Assembly: GCA_038501625.1 (NCBI GenBank) | Contig: JAZAYU010000179.1 | Coordinates: 310,001 to 374,000 of the forward strand | DNA from: Corbicula japonica | Lineage: Eukaryota; Mollusca; Bivalvia; Venerida; Cyrenidae | Direction of reading: 5' to 3' | DNA: 64,000 bases | In this document: piece by piece, positions 1 to 10,991 of the stretch | Layout: each line of letters opens with the position of its first letter | Numbering within the stretch: position 1 is the first letter of the stretch | Made by a program: the position numbers and the translations under genes | Notes under the pieces: generated by a model | What the model was told of the DNA's origin: nothing | Seen by the model: only the letters and a program-made list of their open reading frames with translations | The model's database searches: none

Positions 1-139
1 AACTAAAATGTCACAAAATATGACCGAAGGTACCTTTTCCCGTGGCGCGCCCCATATCATGTTTCATGACCTTATGCATTATTATTTAATTGTAAAAATA
101 AACCGATAAAAGGAAATAAATGTATATGATTTAACGCAT

Positions 140-271
140 TCATCCATCGTTACGCATTTTTACTCCTGAGCGACCTGTATAGGTTCAGATCTGCCGGCAC
201 ATCTGTGCAGTCTGATTAGGATCTGCACTGTTAGCCCATGTAATAAAGGTGTGTCTATGGAGGAAAGGGTG
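140..271. repeat. GATC-rich foldback MITE, partial copy
   Basis: Half of the dispersed foldback repeat that recurs at least six more times in this window. Diagnostic parts are an ACGCATTTTTAC box, a CAGATCTGCCGGCACATCTG core and a terminal GGAAAGGGT. Only one arm of the palindrome is present, so this copy is truncated or diverged. Confidence 0.6.
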
Positions 272-1430
272 AAACAGAATGACAAAACAGTGAAAATAAA
301 AAAATCACATGCTTAATGGCCTGAAATGTGAACTACAGGTACATGTTGTACATGTAAAATTTTTATTTAAATACTTATGGCAGTTTCATCCCTAAAAGCG
401 GCACTTAGGTCTGCCACCGTTTCATAAGTGGACCCCAATTATTATTACATAATAAAAGTTTCAAGAGTTTAAGAAATGCAAATTTAATAGATTTAGTCTT
501 AATAATATTTTCTATATGTTATTGGTAAAAATGTAAGTTTATCAAACTTCTTTGTTTGACAATATTATTGCTTAAGGGTATTTGGTTTATTTTTGACAGA
601 CTAAGTGAATTATCTGTGGAACTTATTGCAATATATAAATAAATAAATTTCCTTTTGTCACTTGACTGGTTTTATCAGCTTGGCTGCTGAATGACCGGTA
701 TTTGATTAATTAAGTGTCAAGCCACAGACTGATTAGGGTTTTAGGGGTTTTACATTTGCATATTTGTTACATAGAATTTTATTGGTTGTTTAAGAAAACC
801 TTAATTTTTATATAGAATAATTTTGTAGAATTTAGCCAGTCTTGATAGAATATAAGTAGGAAAAACAACTTGGAAATTTGTAACTTCATTTTAAGTCTTC
901 AGAATTTAACTATTGAAATATTACTTGGAAAATTATATTGGGATATATGGAATTTTAGAATACTGGATACATAAAGAATAAGAACTATTTGCTCTGTTGT
1001 ATTTGACATCATAAAGTAAATGGAAAGTACTGCTGTTACCCTCTGCTAAGTAACTGGCAGAGTGGACCCCTGGACCGAGTGAATGTTATAGACTGGTGTG
1101 TCTACACTAGGGCATTGAGCTAATTAATTCCCCAAATCCCCGGTCAGCTCTAATGCTGAAGTAGACCCAGTGTAGACCCCAAAGACAAACAACAACAACA
1201 ACAATATCTCTCACTTCATTTTGGTCGCAGGTCACTTATAGACTTTTGCATACATGCAGAGACAATTCAGAAGTTTTTTCTTGTATGTTTCTTTTTTTTC
1301 TTGTATGTTTCTTATTTAATAGGTGAGCAGGTCCATGACTTCTCCCTAAACTAGAAACTTCTCTCTGTTCTCACAACCTAAGCTATTCCCAGCTTACCTA
1401 CTCAATGGAAAATGGCTGTTATCCATAGGT
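272..1430. other. No gene seen; possible retroposon tail
   Basis: AT-rich sequence with no convincing coding potential. Around 1160-1205 GTGTAGACCCCAAAGACAAA is followed by a short (CAA)n run, which resembles the microsatellite tail of a LINE or SINE 3' end. No body of such an element was recognised upstream. Confidence 0.3.
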
Positions 1431-1431
1431 G

Positions 1432-1567
1432 AACAATGTAGATCCAGAACAACCAGCACAGCTGTGCCATCTTGTCAGGATCTACACTTCACTTTTTGAT
1501 TCAATAGATAATTGCTGACTAAGAAAATAAAAGTGTAGATCCAGATCAGATAGTGTGGATATGTTAC
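1432..1567. repeat. GATC-rich foldback MITE, diverged copy
   Basis: Contains both arms of the same foldback family, TGTAGATCCAGAACAACCAG on the left and GTGTAGATCCAGATCAGATA on the right, separated by the typical TTTTTGATTCA centre. The outer terminal inverted repeats are not clear, so the copy is old. Confidence 0.55.
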
Positions 1568-1587
1568 ATTTATTAATATTACACCTT

Positions 1588-2438
1588 TTTATGCCCCCCG
1601 GCATTTAGTGATTGAACCGTCCGTCCGTACTTCCGTACGGTTAACCTTTTACAGCAAGTTGGATATTTCTCAATTTCTACAAAAAGCATTGGCATGAAAG
1701 TTTACACACTTACATAACAGTTCACCGGTCATGACATAACAGTTCACCGGTCATGACCCTGACAAGTAACAACTCTGGCTACCTTATTTCTTGTGTATCT
1801 TCCCATTTTGTACTTACCTGTTGCGGCAAGTTGGGTATTTCTCAATTTCTACAAATAGCATTGACATGAAAGTTTACACACTTACTTGAAGTTACTAAAC
1901 AGTACTCGGGTCATGACCCAAACAAATAACATAACTCTGGCTACAATATTTCTGGTGTTATCTCCCCATTTTGTAAATGGTTAACCTGTTTCGGCAAGTT
2001 GGATATATATTAATTTCTGCAAAGAGCATTGGTGTGAAAGTTTACACTCTTACCAGACAATGCACAGGTCATGACCTGACAGGTTACATATCTCTGGCTA
2101 CTATTTTCTAGGGTTATCTCCCCATTTTGTACTTAGAGAAATGGTTAAACTATTTCCTCAAATTGGATATTTCTCAATTTCTACAAACAACATTGGCTTG
2201 AAACTTTTCACTTATTTAACAGTTCACAGGTCATGACCCTGACAAGTTACATAACTGGCTTCCTTATTTCCCCATTTTGTACTTAAAGAAATGGTAAACC
2301 TATTTTTGTAAGTAGGATACTTTTCAGTTTCTGAAAAGATCATTAGCATTAAATTTTACACTCAAGAGCATTTAAAATTTGCATCGTGAAAAACTTTGCT
2401 ACTGGGGGCATATGTGTTTTCTGAACACAGCTTCTTGC
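1588..2438. repeat. Dispersed repeat with internal ~170-bp tandem units
   Basis: Starts with TTATGCCCCCCGGCAT and ends near GGGGGCATATGTG, so the two ends are short inverted copies of each other. Between about 1641 and 2330 a unit recurs roughly five times. Each unit has a TTGGATATTTCTCAATTTCT segment, a GGCATGAAAGTTTACAC segment, a GGTCATGACC palindrome and a TCCCCATTTTGTACTTA segment. Unit starts near 1660, 1836, 2007, 2164 and 2316 give periods of about 150-180 bp. The right end (about 2379-2438) matches 62188-62246 in the opposite orientation, which supports a dispersed family rather than a local array alone. Confidence 0.65.
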
Positions 2439-4260
2439 TTATCATACATTATAAAGCATCGGCAAGCATTTCAACTTTTGTTGCCAGCAGACAGCAAATA
2501 TATATATTCATGCATCAACTTTGTCTTTTCACACTTTTTAAAAATCCTTACTTCTTTGTCAGGGCAACAAAAAAGAGAACTTGCAGTGTTTTATGAAGAG
2601 ATATGGAAACTTCTATTTCGACACATCACCCAAAAAGAAATCCAGTATGACTAAACATCTTGCAACCATCGAGATGGACTGTGTTGTACAACAGATTTGA
2701 TTATTATCAAAACATAAAGTGAATGTCGCTATCCAGACTTATCCTGTGAAAGCATTTTGTTTTAAAGCTTGAGAAAGTGAACGACTTTGAAATGAACAAA
2801 GCATTCTTGAAGATATTGGATAAAATATTAAAACTTTATGAAGTTGTCAAGAATATTTCCGCAAGCCAGCAGCCAGTCGAGCCTTGTACGTCAAACAGTC
2901 TAAAGCATTATTATTATGCACACATCAAAGCATATTCTCCATCCAGCAAGAAACTACTAATTGATTCTTTTTTAGCTACTGATTGAAGACTCCTCAGAAG
3001 AATACTACTTCCCAAGCAGGACAGGAACTGCAATATCTTTCACTGAAACCTAGTTGCCAGCAAAAATAAAGCACTGATTCTGTCTCAAGCAAAATTTACG
3101 TGTTTCACATGTCAGTCAGCACTTTCCTGTAATGTCTCCTCACCAAATCAGCAAGCAGCCACAGAACTTAATAATTCAATCGTTAAGTCGGCATCCAGAG
3201 ATCCAGATTTGCAAGTCAAGCTGCAAACAGCAAATCTGCATCCAATGGCAACCAGCAGCCAATGAATCGTCTTTAAAACATTTTAAAGACACTAAACTAC
3301 TTTGCTGATACACATAACACCTAGCCAGATGTCATGTCAAGACAGCAAGTATTGCATTTATCAAATTCTAGATGTCAGCATCAGCCAGTGCAATGTACAA
3401 TCACTGTCATACTAGCAACAAGCTTAATTACTTTACCAACATACATAACCATAGTGGTACAACAACTCCCACAACAAACTCCCACAAACTAGTGTAATGT
3501 ACCAATCAGTGCTTGTCTTGTAATCAACATCTGTTCAGTTGTTTGAAAATGAACGATAATGGTTGTAAGGAATGGAATGTTATTTTTAAGACACAGTATA
3601 AAGACATAGCAAAAAAAAAAAACAAGGTGTAAATTGTAACTTCTTAGATAATACAACTGGATGAAAGTGTTTACTCCAAAAGCTCAGACTGTACAAGAAT
3701 GAAAAAAATAAAATGTTTATATGGATAAAATTGTTTGATAAATGTTCTACTTTGTATACAGATATTATTTTAATCAATAGGTGTATCTGCTTATAAATAT
3801 AGTTTTAATAAGGTTCCAAATAGCCTGTAAATATATTATATTACTACAGAGTTATTGACTTCTGATAAGGTCAATATCCAAACCCATGGACCTGAGATGC
3901 AATTTAGGGAGGCTGAATGCCAGGGTATGTTGTATCTCAAATCAACAAATTTGGATAGTATCTGATAGCAGCAGACTATAAGTGTTTTTATATGTCTGTA
4001 AATTCTTACATAAATATTGCACTCAAAAGAAGTTTTAAGATATCTGAGGATTTATGACATCACATTCCTTTGATGATGTCACAGCAGTACATTGGACACT
4101 GAAATGTAGAAATCAACAATATTATAAGAGTTATTAAATCAAACTTGACCTGTTATAGGCATACATAAATACCATGTTACTAAAAATATTTTTGTTGCTA
4201 AAAAAAATTTCTTTTAACATCTGTTTCTGCTTATTTTCCCTTTAACTTGAATTTATCAAA
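2439..4260. other. No recognisable gene
   Basis: About 1.8 kb without a convincing gene. Open stretches at 2379-2654 and 2777-2986 (plus) have no recognised similarity or splice context. 3000-3540 is relatively C/A-rich on the plus strand but is broken in all frames I followed. Confidence 0.4.
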
Positions 4261-4437
4261 TTAACCCTTTCCCGGATATATACGCATTTTTACGCATGTG
4301 CTACCAGTGTAGATCCAGATCAGCCAGCACATCCGTGCCGTCTGATCAGGATCTGCACTTGTCGCATTTTGGTCAGAAATAACCTAATGAATCAAAAAGC
4401 GAACAGTTTAGATCCTGATCAGACGGCACGGATTCAG
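4261..4437. repeat. GATC-rich foldback MITE, two arms present
   Basis: Begins TTAACCCTTTCCCGG, the family's left terminal repeat, then ACGCATTTTTACGCATGTG and AGTGTAGATCCAGATCAGCC. The second arm, from about 4399, is the inverted copy (GATCCTGATCAGACGGCACG). The copy stops abruptly at about 4437 without the matching right GGAAAGGGTTA, so it is 3'-truncated. Confidence 0.7.
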
Positions 4438-5341
4438 TAAATTTATTTAATCTGACATGACATACGTGCGGTGATAATGCTACCATGCTGAAATATGGTC
4501 GCTAACAAAAATTATAATCTTCTGTTAATTTTATAACAACGTAGTTGTTTTAAAATTTACAGATAAATAATTCTAAAGATTTTTGGTAAAATTCAGCTTG
4601 ATACCTAATTTCATATTTGACCGTCTATAATTCTTTGTAAGCGGTTTGACGATTTTATTACCGATAAGATGTCGATACACATGTATCACTGATAGTTGTC
4701 ATAGCAACATTTGCCCGAGGCAGATAAATTACTGGAATTTTATGGAATTTACATGTCCATTGTGACATTCTTGTTTTGACTCTTCTTTAAGAAACAACTA
4801 AATCATAGGCAAGAGCGAATGAATACTATTAGAGAATTCAAGAGGATCATACTAAGGGCTTTATTTTTTTATAAATGTATCATATCTAAGCTGTCCCACA
4901 AGCATTTAATTTGCCACATTTAAATGGAGAAGTACTCATTGTTTTCCTTCGCCGGATCGGATCGCCTTCACGTCATAGTCTTGGGTCAGGTATAAAACGC
5001 AGCTATTCACGCAGACTGAACTAACGCAGACTGCGTTTTGGGGGTATAAAACGCAGCTCTGCAGCTTATGTTAAAGTATGGTAGATAGCTGGAAAACGCA
5101 GCCGGGCTGCATTTTGACATGTTATTTAGATGAAGTGTCTAAATGTTGTTGTTTTTTATTCGTTGTATGCATTTTATGCAGATTGAACATAGATGAATTA
5201 ATATAACGTTAGTAAAATATATATTTTTGTAAAAAAATATGTGGCAAAAAATACGTTTTCAATAGATTTATATCAATTTGCAGTTTTCAGTATTGATGTA
5301 AAATTATTTTTAGAGAACAATATACGTATTAAAAATGTTGT
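4438..5341. other. No gene; repeated ACGCAG motifs near 5000-5110
   Basis: No coding region recognised. Between about 4995 and 5110 a short motif (AAAACGCAG, ACGCAGACTG) repeats irregularly several times. The segment just upstream of 5342 may be an extension of the LINE fragment, but the frame could not be followed there. Confidence 0.3.
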
Positions 5342-5640
5342 TTGTTCCTATCGTTTGTTGCTAATCACCATCTTCCTGTTGAAACAGGCCGATATGATGG
5401 TACAGCATTTGACAACAGAACTTGCCCATTATGTGATAATGAACAGATTGGTTCAGAACGACATTATATTGTTGAGTGCTCTTTTTTCGAAATGAAATAA
5501 ATCAATTTCTACTCAGTACAAATACACAACTACACAACTTGTCATTAAAGACTGTCTTATCTTCTTCCTCCGTATCGAATTTAAAAGAAGCAATTAAGTT
5601 TATAAAAACTATTATGGGTAAATTTGTGTATTAATCTATT
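5342..5640 (+). pseudogene. LINE reverse transcriptase, C-terminal zinc-knuckle fragment
   Basis: In the frame starting at 5342 the translation contains NHHLPVETGRYDG followed by RTCPLCDNEQIGSERHYIVECSFF split over the next ~25 codons. This is the C-terminal end of a non-LTR retrotransposon ORF2: a conserved N-H-x-L-P-V-E-T-G-R-Y stretch followed by a Cys-Cys-His-Cys knuckle with CPLC near 5422 and a later H...C. An in-frame TGA lies after the knuckle, and residual similarity to a LINE tail may extend to about 5640. Only the last ~60 codons are recognisable. The polymerase core and endonuclease are missing, so this is a 5'-truncated dead copy. The exact clade is not determined. Confidence 0.7.
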
Positions 5641-6239
5641 ATGAATATTTGTGCATTAATCTCAATACATTCAATATACCAATGCCACCGGGTTGTAAAC
5701 ATTTTGGAATATAATATTTATTATTACTCATACATGTACAATTGTACTAAGCTCATTTTACATGTCATATTCACTTAATTAAATGACTTTGTGTTATTTT
5801 GATCCTCGACTACATAGAAATATGTACCGTAAGCGTAGATCCTGATCAGATGGCATTTATATGCCAACTGATCTGGATCCACTCTTTCTTCACATGCATA
5901 TGGGCTTATTGGTGTCTATTATGAACCTACTCTTTTTCTTTTCTTTTTTTAACACAACAATAATGGTCACTACTTGTAAGTTAACATGTATATACTCCGT
6001 TTTTGTAAAACTACAATGTTGAATTGTACTATATTTGTTTGTTTGTTTCCTTTGTTGTTGTTGTTGAAACATCTTCATCCCTGTGTAGCAATATATAACA
6101 TTTAGACCTAATTTCTTACGACCAGGAAATGCGAACAATTAAACTGGATCTACTCTTACCTGTAAACATTAGCTCATGTCCCCATGACACACTTGCAATA
6201 ATCGCTTCTTTTCAATATTCTCGCTGTTTTCAGTCATTG
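5641..6239. other. LINE 3'UTR-like and foldback remnant; no gene
   Basis: 5641-5830 is AT-rich and may be the 3'UTR of the upstream LINE. 5836-5888 is a short palindromic remnant of the GATC-rich foldback family (GTAGATCCTGATCAGATGGC and its inverted partner). A minus-strand open stretch at 5890-6138 is low complexity and not supported as a gene. Confidence 0.4.
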
Positions 6240-7110
6240 TTACCAAACGCACGTTTTTAATACTGGCGCGCATGCGCCAGTATTTTACTAACGATGCTGT
6301 GAACTCTGCGACGCGCAGTCCTGAACTTCGGGTGTATCATTGCGACCACGAGAGCGTATCAAGTAAGTGGTCACCGCGAGAGCAGGCCGAAATGTTCTGC
6401 ACAAGTGTGAAGCACAATGCAGCACACCATTCCACGAATTCTGAGCGATTGATAGTAAGTTTCCGTGTAATTTTGGAGCATCCATGCCAAAAATTCCATC
6501 GGACAATGTAGAGTGAAATCATGACCAGCTACGGCAGTGAACAAGCAACTGGATATGAATGAGTAGTTTAGTTACGCCTGAAAGATTTCGTAGTTGTGTG
6601 GCATAAAAAGTAGTGCATTTTAAGAAAATACAAATATTTCGAGAAGGAATGCGAACTTTGAAAGATAATTCTACAAATAAAAACAAGAAAACAATTTAAT
6701 GTTGTGATTCGCAAGGAAAGGATATTAAAAGAACGATTAAAACAAATCAGTCACGTGACAAGCGGGAGATAGCGTGGGTTGCCATTTTGGTTAGGTTGGA
6801 GCAGTTGTGGATCGAGATTTTGCTCGGCTAACAAGGACCGGGCCGGGTCCCAGTGTTCTCCCCAGACAACCGTTAACAAGCTTTGATCTATTTCCAACAA
6901 GTGTTAAATTCGCCGACATCCGTTTATTCAAAATCGACATGTCATAATTTTCTGTTTCTTGCATTGTAAACACAGGTCGCTTTTCAATACACACCTCATT
7001 CAAGGTTAAGCAATGGGCGATTTGACCAATCACAATCGATTTCTTTACTATCAGCTGGATAACTCCGCCTCTCCACGTGGTGAATTCGCAAGTCTGTCGG
7101 TGTCGTTTGA
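6240..7110. promoter_or_regulatory. GC/CpG-richer segment, possible promoter or first exon of the hAT-like gene
   Basis: This stretch is visibly richer in GC and CpG than its surroundings (for example 6290-6420 and 6760-7110), and it lies just upstream of the hAT-derived coding segments. A near-palindrome ATACTGGCG/CGCCAGTAT with a 6-nt centre sits at about 6261-6284, and a CACGTG-containing motif (GTCACGTGAC) near 6752. Open frames on both strands overlap, so no coding call is made. The promoter role is inference from position and composition only. Confidence 0.2.
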
Positions 7111-7432
7111 TCGTATTTTGGCTCTGTTGACTCTTGATATTCTCAATTAATAGCGGAACCCGGTGTGTTTAACATATTGTTCAATGATTTAAATGAGATG
7201 CGATCATGAGTAATTATTTGGTTATTCTTAGTTCTGTGATTAGAAGACAAACACTTCGAAAATTGTACTGTATACATGTATGAACATAATTGTGCGATAA
7301 TGGAATTGTTTTAAACAAATCTATTGGCAAGTTGCATTTAGAACTTAAATTTCAAAAGAAATACATTCTGTGGCATTTTACTGCGCTATCATCGTAACGA
7401 TCAGTTCATTTTCGTCGGACACATTTTCAAGT

Positions 7433-7770
7433 ATGCATGCGCGAAAGAACGACGACTCGTCAATTCTATCTTATTTCAAGAGAAACCGGCCTTGTGAGGC
7501 TGATGCCAACTCCATCGGGCATTCTGAACTTCAAAATTCTAGAAATGAGATCGAGATCATTTCCGGATAGCCCTTCAAGAGCGACTCTTACGACGCCAAG
7601 TACCCCTTCACGTCGTGAAATTACTCCGACGCCGGACGCGGTACCCCAACATGCCGAGACACTGAATCAACGCCGGCTACCTCGAACAGCCAGTTCGATC
7701 CAGTCAGGTGTCGATCCTAAGTGGAAGAAAGTCTACTTCTGGTTGCAAGAAGTTGGCAATGTTTTTTATA
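7433..7770 (+). pseudogene. hAT-derived (ZNF862/ZMYM6-like) N-terminal segment, frame-broken
   Basis: From the ATG at 7433 one frame reads a short basic N-terminus containing SILSYFKRNRP. This resembles the SIxSFFKR-type N-termini of hAT-derived zinc finger proteins. That frame stops near 7570, and the neighbouring frame then carries a Ser/Pro/Thr-rich linker (TPSTPSRREITPTPDAVP) and DPKWKKVYFWLQ, a Trp-containing stretch of the kind that precedes a BED/TTF zinc finger. One frameshift would join them. A matching C-terminal exon follows at 8149. The catalytic middle of a hAT transposase is absent from the 380 bp between, so this is a deleted or pseudogenised copy. No clear splice donor was found at its 3' end. 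Confidence 0.4.
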
Positions 7771-8148
7771 TATATTTACTTAGCCTTGTGACTTGCATTA
7801 AATAAATAAAATAACTCAATTTCATGCTACTATATATAAAAAGGGAAATATGCATATCAGGAATCGCCACACTCATAAAACACAGCCTCCCCTGCAGCAA
7901 AAAGAAGAGAGGAAAATAAATGATTTGTTTGTTGATTGTTTAATAAAAAAGGGGAACCGTATGGGTTAGCGCCTTGGAACAGTCAGTAACAAAATAATTT
8001 GCTACTAGGGGTTTAAACCAGGTTCTTGGGGTGCACTACATAATTTATTATACCTGTTTGTGTTAACTGAATACCTATTATGATATTATTTTTATATATG
8101 TGAAGCTATCTATATGTTTACTGGTATCGTAAATTAATTTAATTTCAG

Positions 8149-8330
8149 ATTGTGAGTGGGGTTTTTCCACTTTATCAAGAGTGAAGACTAAGCTTAGAAG
8201 CAGGCTTAACAATTCAACATTAAATTCATTGTTAATGATATCCATGGAAGGTCCTGATGTACTGAAGTTTGATTATAATAAGGCAGTCAGCGCTTGGGCC
8301 CAAGAAGAAAAGAGGCTTCTGAAAGTTTAA
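8149..8330 (+). pseudogene. hAT family C-terminal dimerisation exon
   Basis: A splice acceptor (TTTAATTTCAG) is followed by about 60 codons ending in TAA at 8328-8330. The translation starts CEWGFSTLSRVKTKLRSRL and continues with NSLLMISMEGPDVLKF. This matches the hAT C-terminal dimerisation domain, whose hallmark is (C/S)ERGFSxLxRIKTxxR followed by LxxIxxEGP; here the usual ER is EW. A poly(A) signal AATAAA lies near 8633. The core RNase H-like transposase fold is not present in the window, so this exon alone cannot encode an active transposase. It is probably part of the same broken gene as the segment at 7433-7770. Confidence 0.7.
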
Positions 8331-8639
8331 TCCTAATTCTGTCAGTTGTAATGAAACACTGAGTTTGATATGTGTGAGATATCTTGGACAATGAAGGTGA
8401 AAAACTAACTATACAGAGTATATAGTTGGCATTGTAACTTGATGAGATCAGATCAGTTTATGTTATTAAAACACATGTTGACATACTGTTTACACATTGT
8501 TTCACATTATTTATGTTTTTTAACTTTGTACCTTTCTTGGCTCTAAAGAGATAAAAAAAACATCTATGTACTATATACAGTTTTTGCAGTAAACTTTGGT
8601 ACAAATATAAAATTGTATAAAATGATAGTTAAAAAATAA

Positions 8640-9470
8640 AGTTTCGCGAGCTTATATCCACGAAATATCCAGCGACAACCCTTCCAAAAATCCTGGGGAG
8701 ACCGTCAGTAAGTTGGCGAATATTTTTGTTAATGCATTGTTGCGATCGACGTAAAAATTAAGATTGTAACTGTTTCAGTCTCTTAAGGTACGTGAGCCTT
8801 GTGCATTTCATTGTTGACAATACTCAGTTGTGGCGGAGCCTGATCATCGTTATTCTAGCAAAATTTAACCACCAATCATACGCTTCTGCATCAAAAAGAC
8901 CCCCGCCTAAGATTCAGGTGAAAAAAAGTGGAAAACCTAATTTCCTTGCATCAGAATACAAGTACCTGCATCTATTGAAATCCCTGAATATACAGAATTA
9001 TTTGCTAATGTTGATGATAGTAACTGTCACAAAGTTTATCGAAAAAATCACACATAGTTTCATATGTTTACAGTAATGATATCTGTGCAGGGCATGTTCG
9101 ATTCAACCAGCGCGCCAGTATTTCAACGCTTTCAGCGCTTTGATTCTCACTCGCATGTATCTCATGTTGGCTAATCTCTATTCTTAACCGTAAATACGTA
9201 GATTCTAAATGTGTCATTGTCCATATAATCTGTTTTGTATGTCGACATAAGAAATGTAAAATTATTTAAATGGAAACTATGATTTAACTGTCAAAACCCT
9301 GAACAATAACAAATTATAACGTTACAGGTAAATCCATATTACTCTAAAAACTCTCTAACCGGGCTATGACGTAAATCACAGGAGTGTAGCATGCACTCTG
9401 AATTATACTTGAGTTTTGTATATCTGTTCATTTTTTTTCCTGTTATTGAAAGTAGCTTTAATAATGATAC
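8640..9470. other. No recognisable gene
   Basis: An open stretch at 8792-9076 (plus) has no recognised motif or splice signals. The remainder is AT-rich unique-looking sequence. Confidence 0.35.
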
Positions 9471-9477
9471 TGTGAAT

Positions 9478-9600
9478 ATTATTAATAATAATATTATTAT
9501 TATTTATGTTAATATTATTATTATTTAGTTTATTATTATCACTAAGTATATAACATACATTGTTGAAGATTTATTTATTTATTTATTTTGGTCGCTTTAC
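9478..9600. repeat. (AAT)n/(ATT)n and (TTTA)n microsatellites
   Basis: Imperfect ATT/AAT trinucleotide runs between about 9478 and 9540, then TTTATTTATTTATTTA near 9571-9590. Low-complexity sequence, no coding. Confidence 0.8.
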
Positions 9601-9689
9601 GCAGATCGAAATAATGTTGTTTTTTTTTGTCTACAAAACATGGGATTATTAATTTTCTGAGACTTGCTCTCTCTCTCCCCCCATACACA

Positions 9690-9817
9690 CCCAGATTGTT
9701 TACCGGAAGTCAGATATATATGTATGTATTTGTTATAATGTGTTATATTGTCCTTATTGTGTAATCATGCACTTGGACGAAATAAACGATATGTTCTGTT
9801 CTGTTCTGTTCCGGTTA
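9690..9817 (+). mobile_element. LINE 3' end with (TTCTG)n tail
   Basis: The sequence runs into GACGAAATAAACGATATG and then tandem TTCTG units at about 9793-9813. A short pentamer microsatellite directly after an AATAAA is the typical 3' end of several CR1/jockey-like LINEs. No coding part was recognised upstream, so this is a severely 5'-truncated insertion. Confidence 0.45.
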
Positions 9818-10620
9818 ATCAGACAATCATGCACACAAAATAAACGATGTAATAAAAATGGGAAAAACATATCAAAGACGAAAATGCCTTAATTAATTCA
9901 AAGTTCGCAACTTTATCAAATAACGGAAATTGCTATACAATAAAGCCAGTTGTGGATACCTAACAAATTAGAGAAGTTGCAGTTTTTTTATAATTGGCGT
10001 GAACTTAATTTTAGCGAGTAATGTACGTTTATTATTTTCACCGTCGTTGTTTTAATCATTTGATAAAGAATCAAATTGTATTATATGGGCCAGTTTCGTA
10101 CAAAACTTGGCACAAAAAAAACACTTAACAACATTGTTATACATTCTTAAAAATTCACGTTTAATTATTAATTGTTGCAGCGCAATTTTTAAATAGTAAC
10201 TTTGTTAGAGACAGTTCAAATCTTAGATGTTAAAACTAAGGTTAGCCAAAAGCATGTGCTTGTCGATAGCTATTGCTTGTTGTAATTCTGCTAATCCAAA
10301 TTTATTAACGGTTAGAGCTGAATTTGTTGTTGTGGTTTTCATATAAATAGCCAGGAAATAAAGATAATACAATTTATTCATGGTTATGAAATATTCACAT
10401 TTTTTGGAATGTACTAAAATCCAAATAGCATGAAAGTGGTTTGAAATATCAGATTGTTTAAAGCAGGACGTAAAGACCATTAAACTCGATAGTCTTGATG
10501 CAAACATGGTAATGTCAATTTTGCAATGCTAGTCTGAAGTTTCTCGCCATATTTTATTACATTAGATATAAATCTACATGTTTTGACATTTACAACAGTT
10601 ACTGAAATTTGTTGAACGAA
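9818..10620. other. No recognisable gene
   Basis: AT-rich. The minus open stretch at 10223-10507 lacks recognised features. Confidence 0.35.
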
Positions 10621-10621
10621 A

Positions 10622-10850
10622 ATAATTAACCGTGGAAACGGTAAAAAGGCACGAAAGCGGAAATGGAACGCTGGAAACGCTAGCAATGGAAGAAACGCTA
10701 GAAACGGAAAAAAACGATGGAAACGCAGCGTTGAAAGCGTTTTAATAGAAATGGAATCGGAATGGAAACGCAACGGAAACGGAATGGAAGCGCAGCGGAA
10801 AACGTAGCCAATTGAAATGGAAATGAAACGGAGTGGAAACGCAAAATATG
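10622..10850. repeat. Degenerate GGAAACG purine-rich array
   Basis: About 230 bp of irregular units built on GGAAACG, GGAATGGAAACG and GGAAACGCAGCGG. Units vary in length (roughly 6-18 bp) and diverge from each other. The plus strand is strongly purine-biased. The array lies just 3' of the minus-strand reverse transcriptase. The apparent minus ORF through it (10480-10881) is a repeat translation rich in Phe, Leu and Pro. Confidence 0.8.
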
Positions 10851-10991
10851 TCAATTTCTTGATTTTCAGTACTGTAATCACCAGGCATGCAGAGCGCTGT
10901 AAAATATCATGTTGGTAACCTTTCTTTTTAAATTTACAGATGGTTTTTACGAATAACCGGGAGAAATTAACATTGCCCTTTATATTCTGAC

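Noticed and set aside
6272..6522. Overlapping 61-79 codon frames on both strands
   Set aside because: A GC-richer segment naturally has fewer stops; no motif, and no strand preference could be established.
10480..10881. 133-codon minus open frame
   Set aside because: Phe/Leu/Pro-rich translation of the GGAAACG array.
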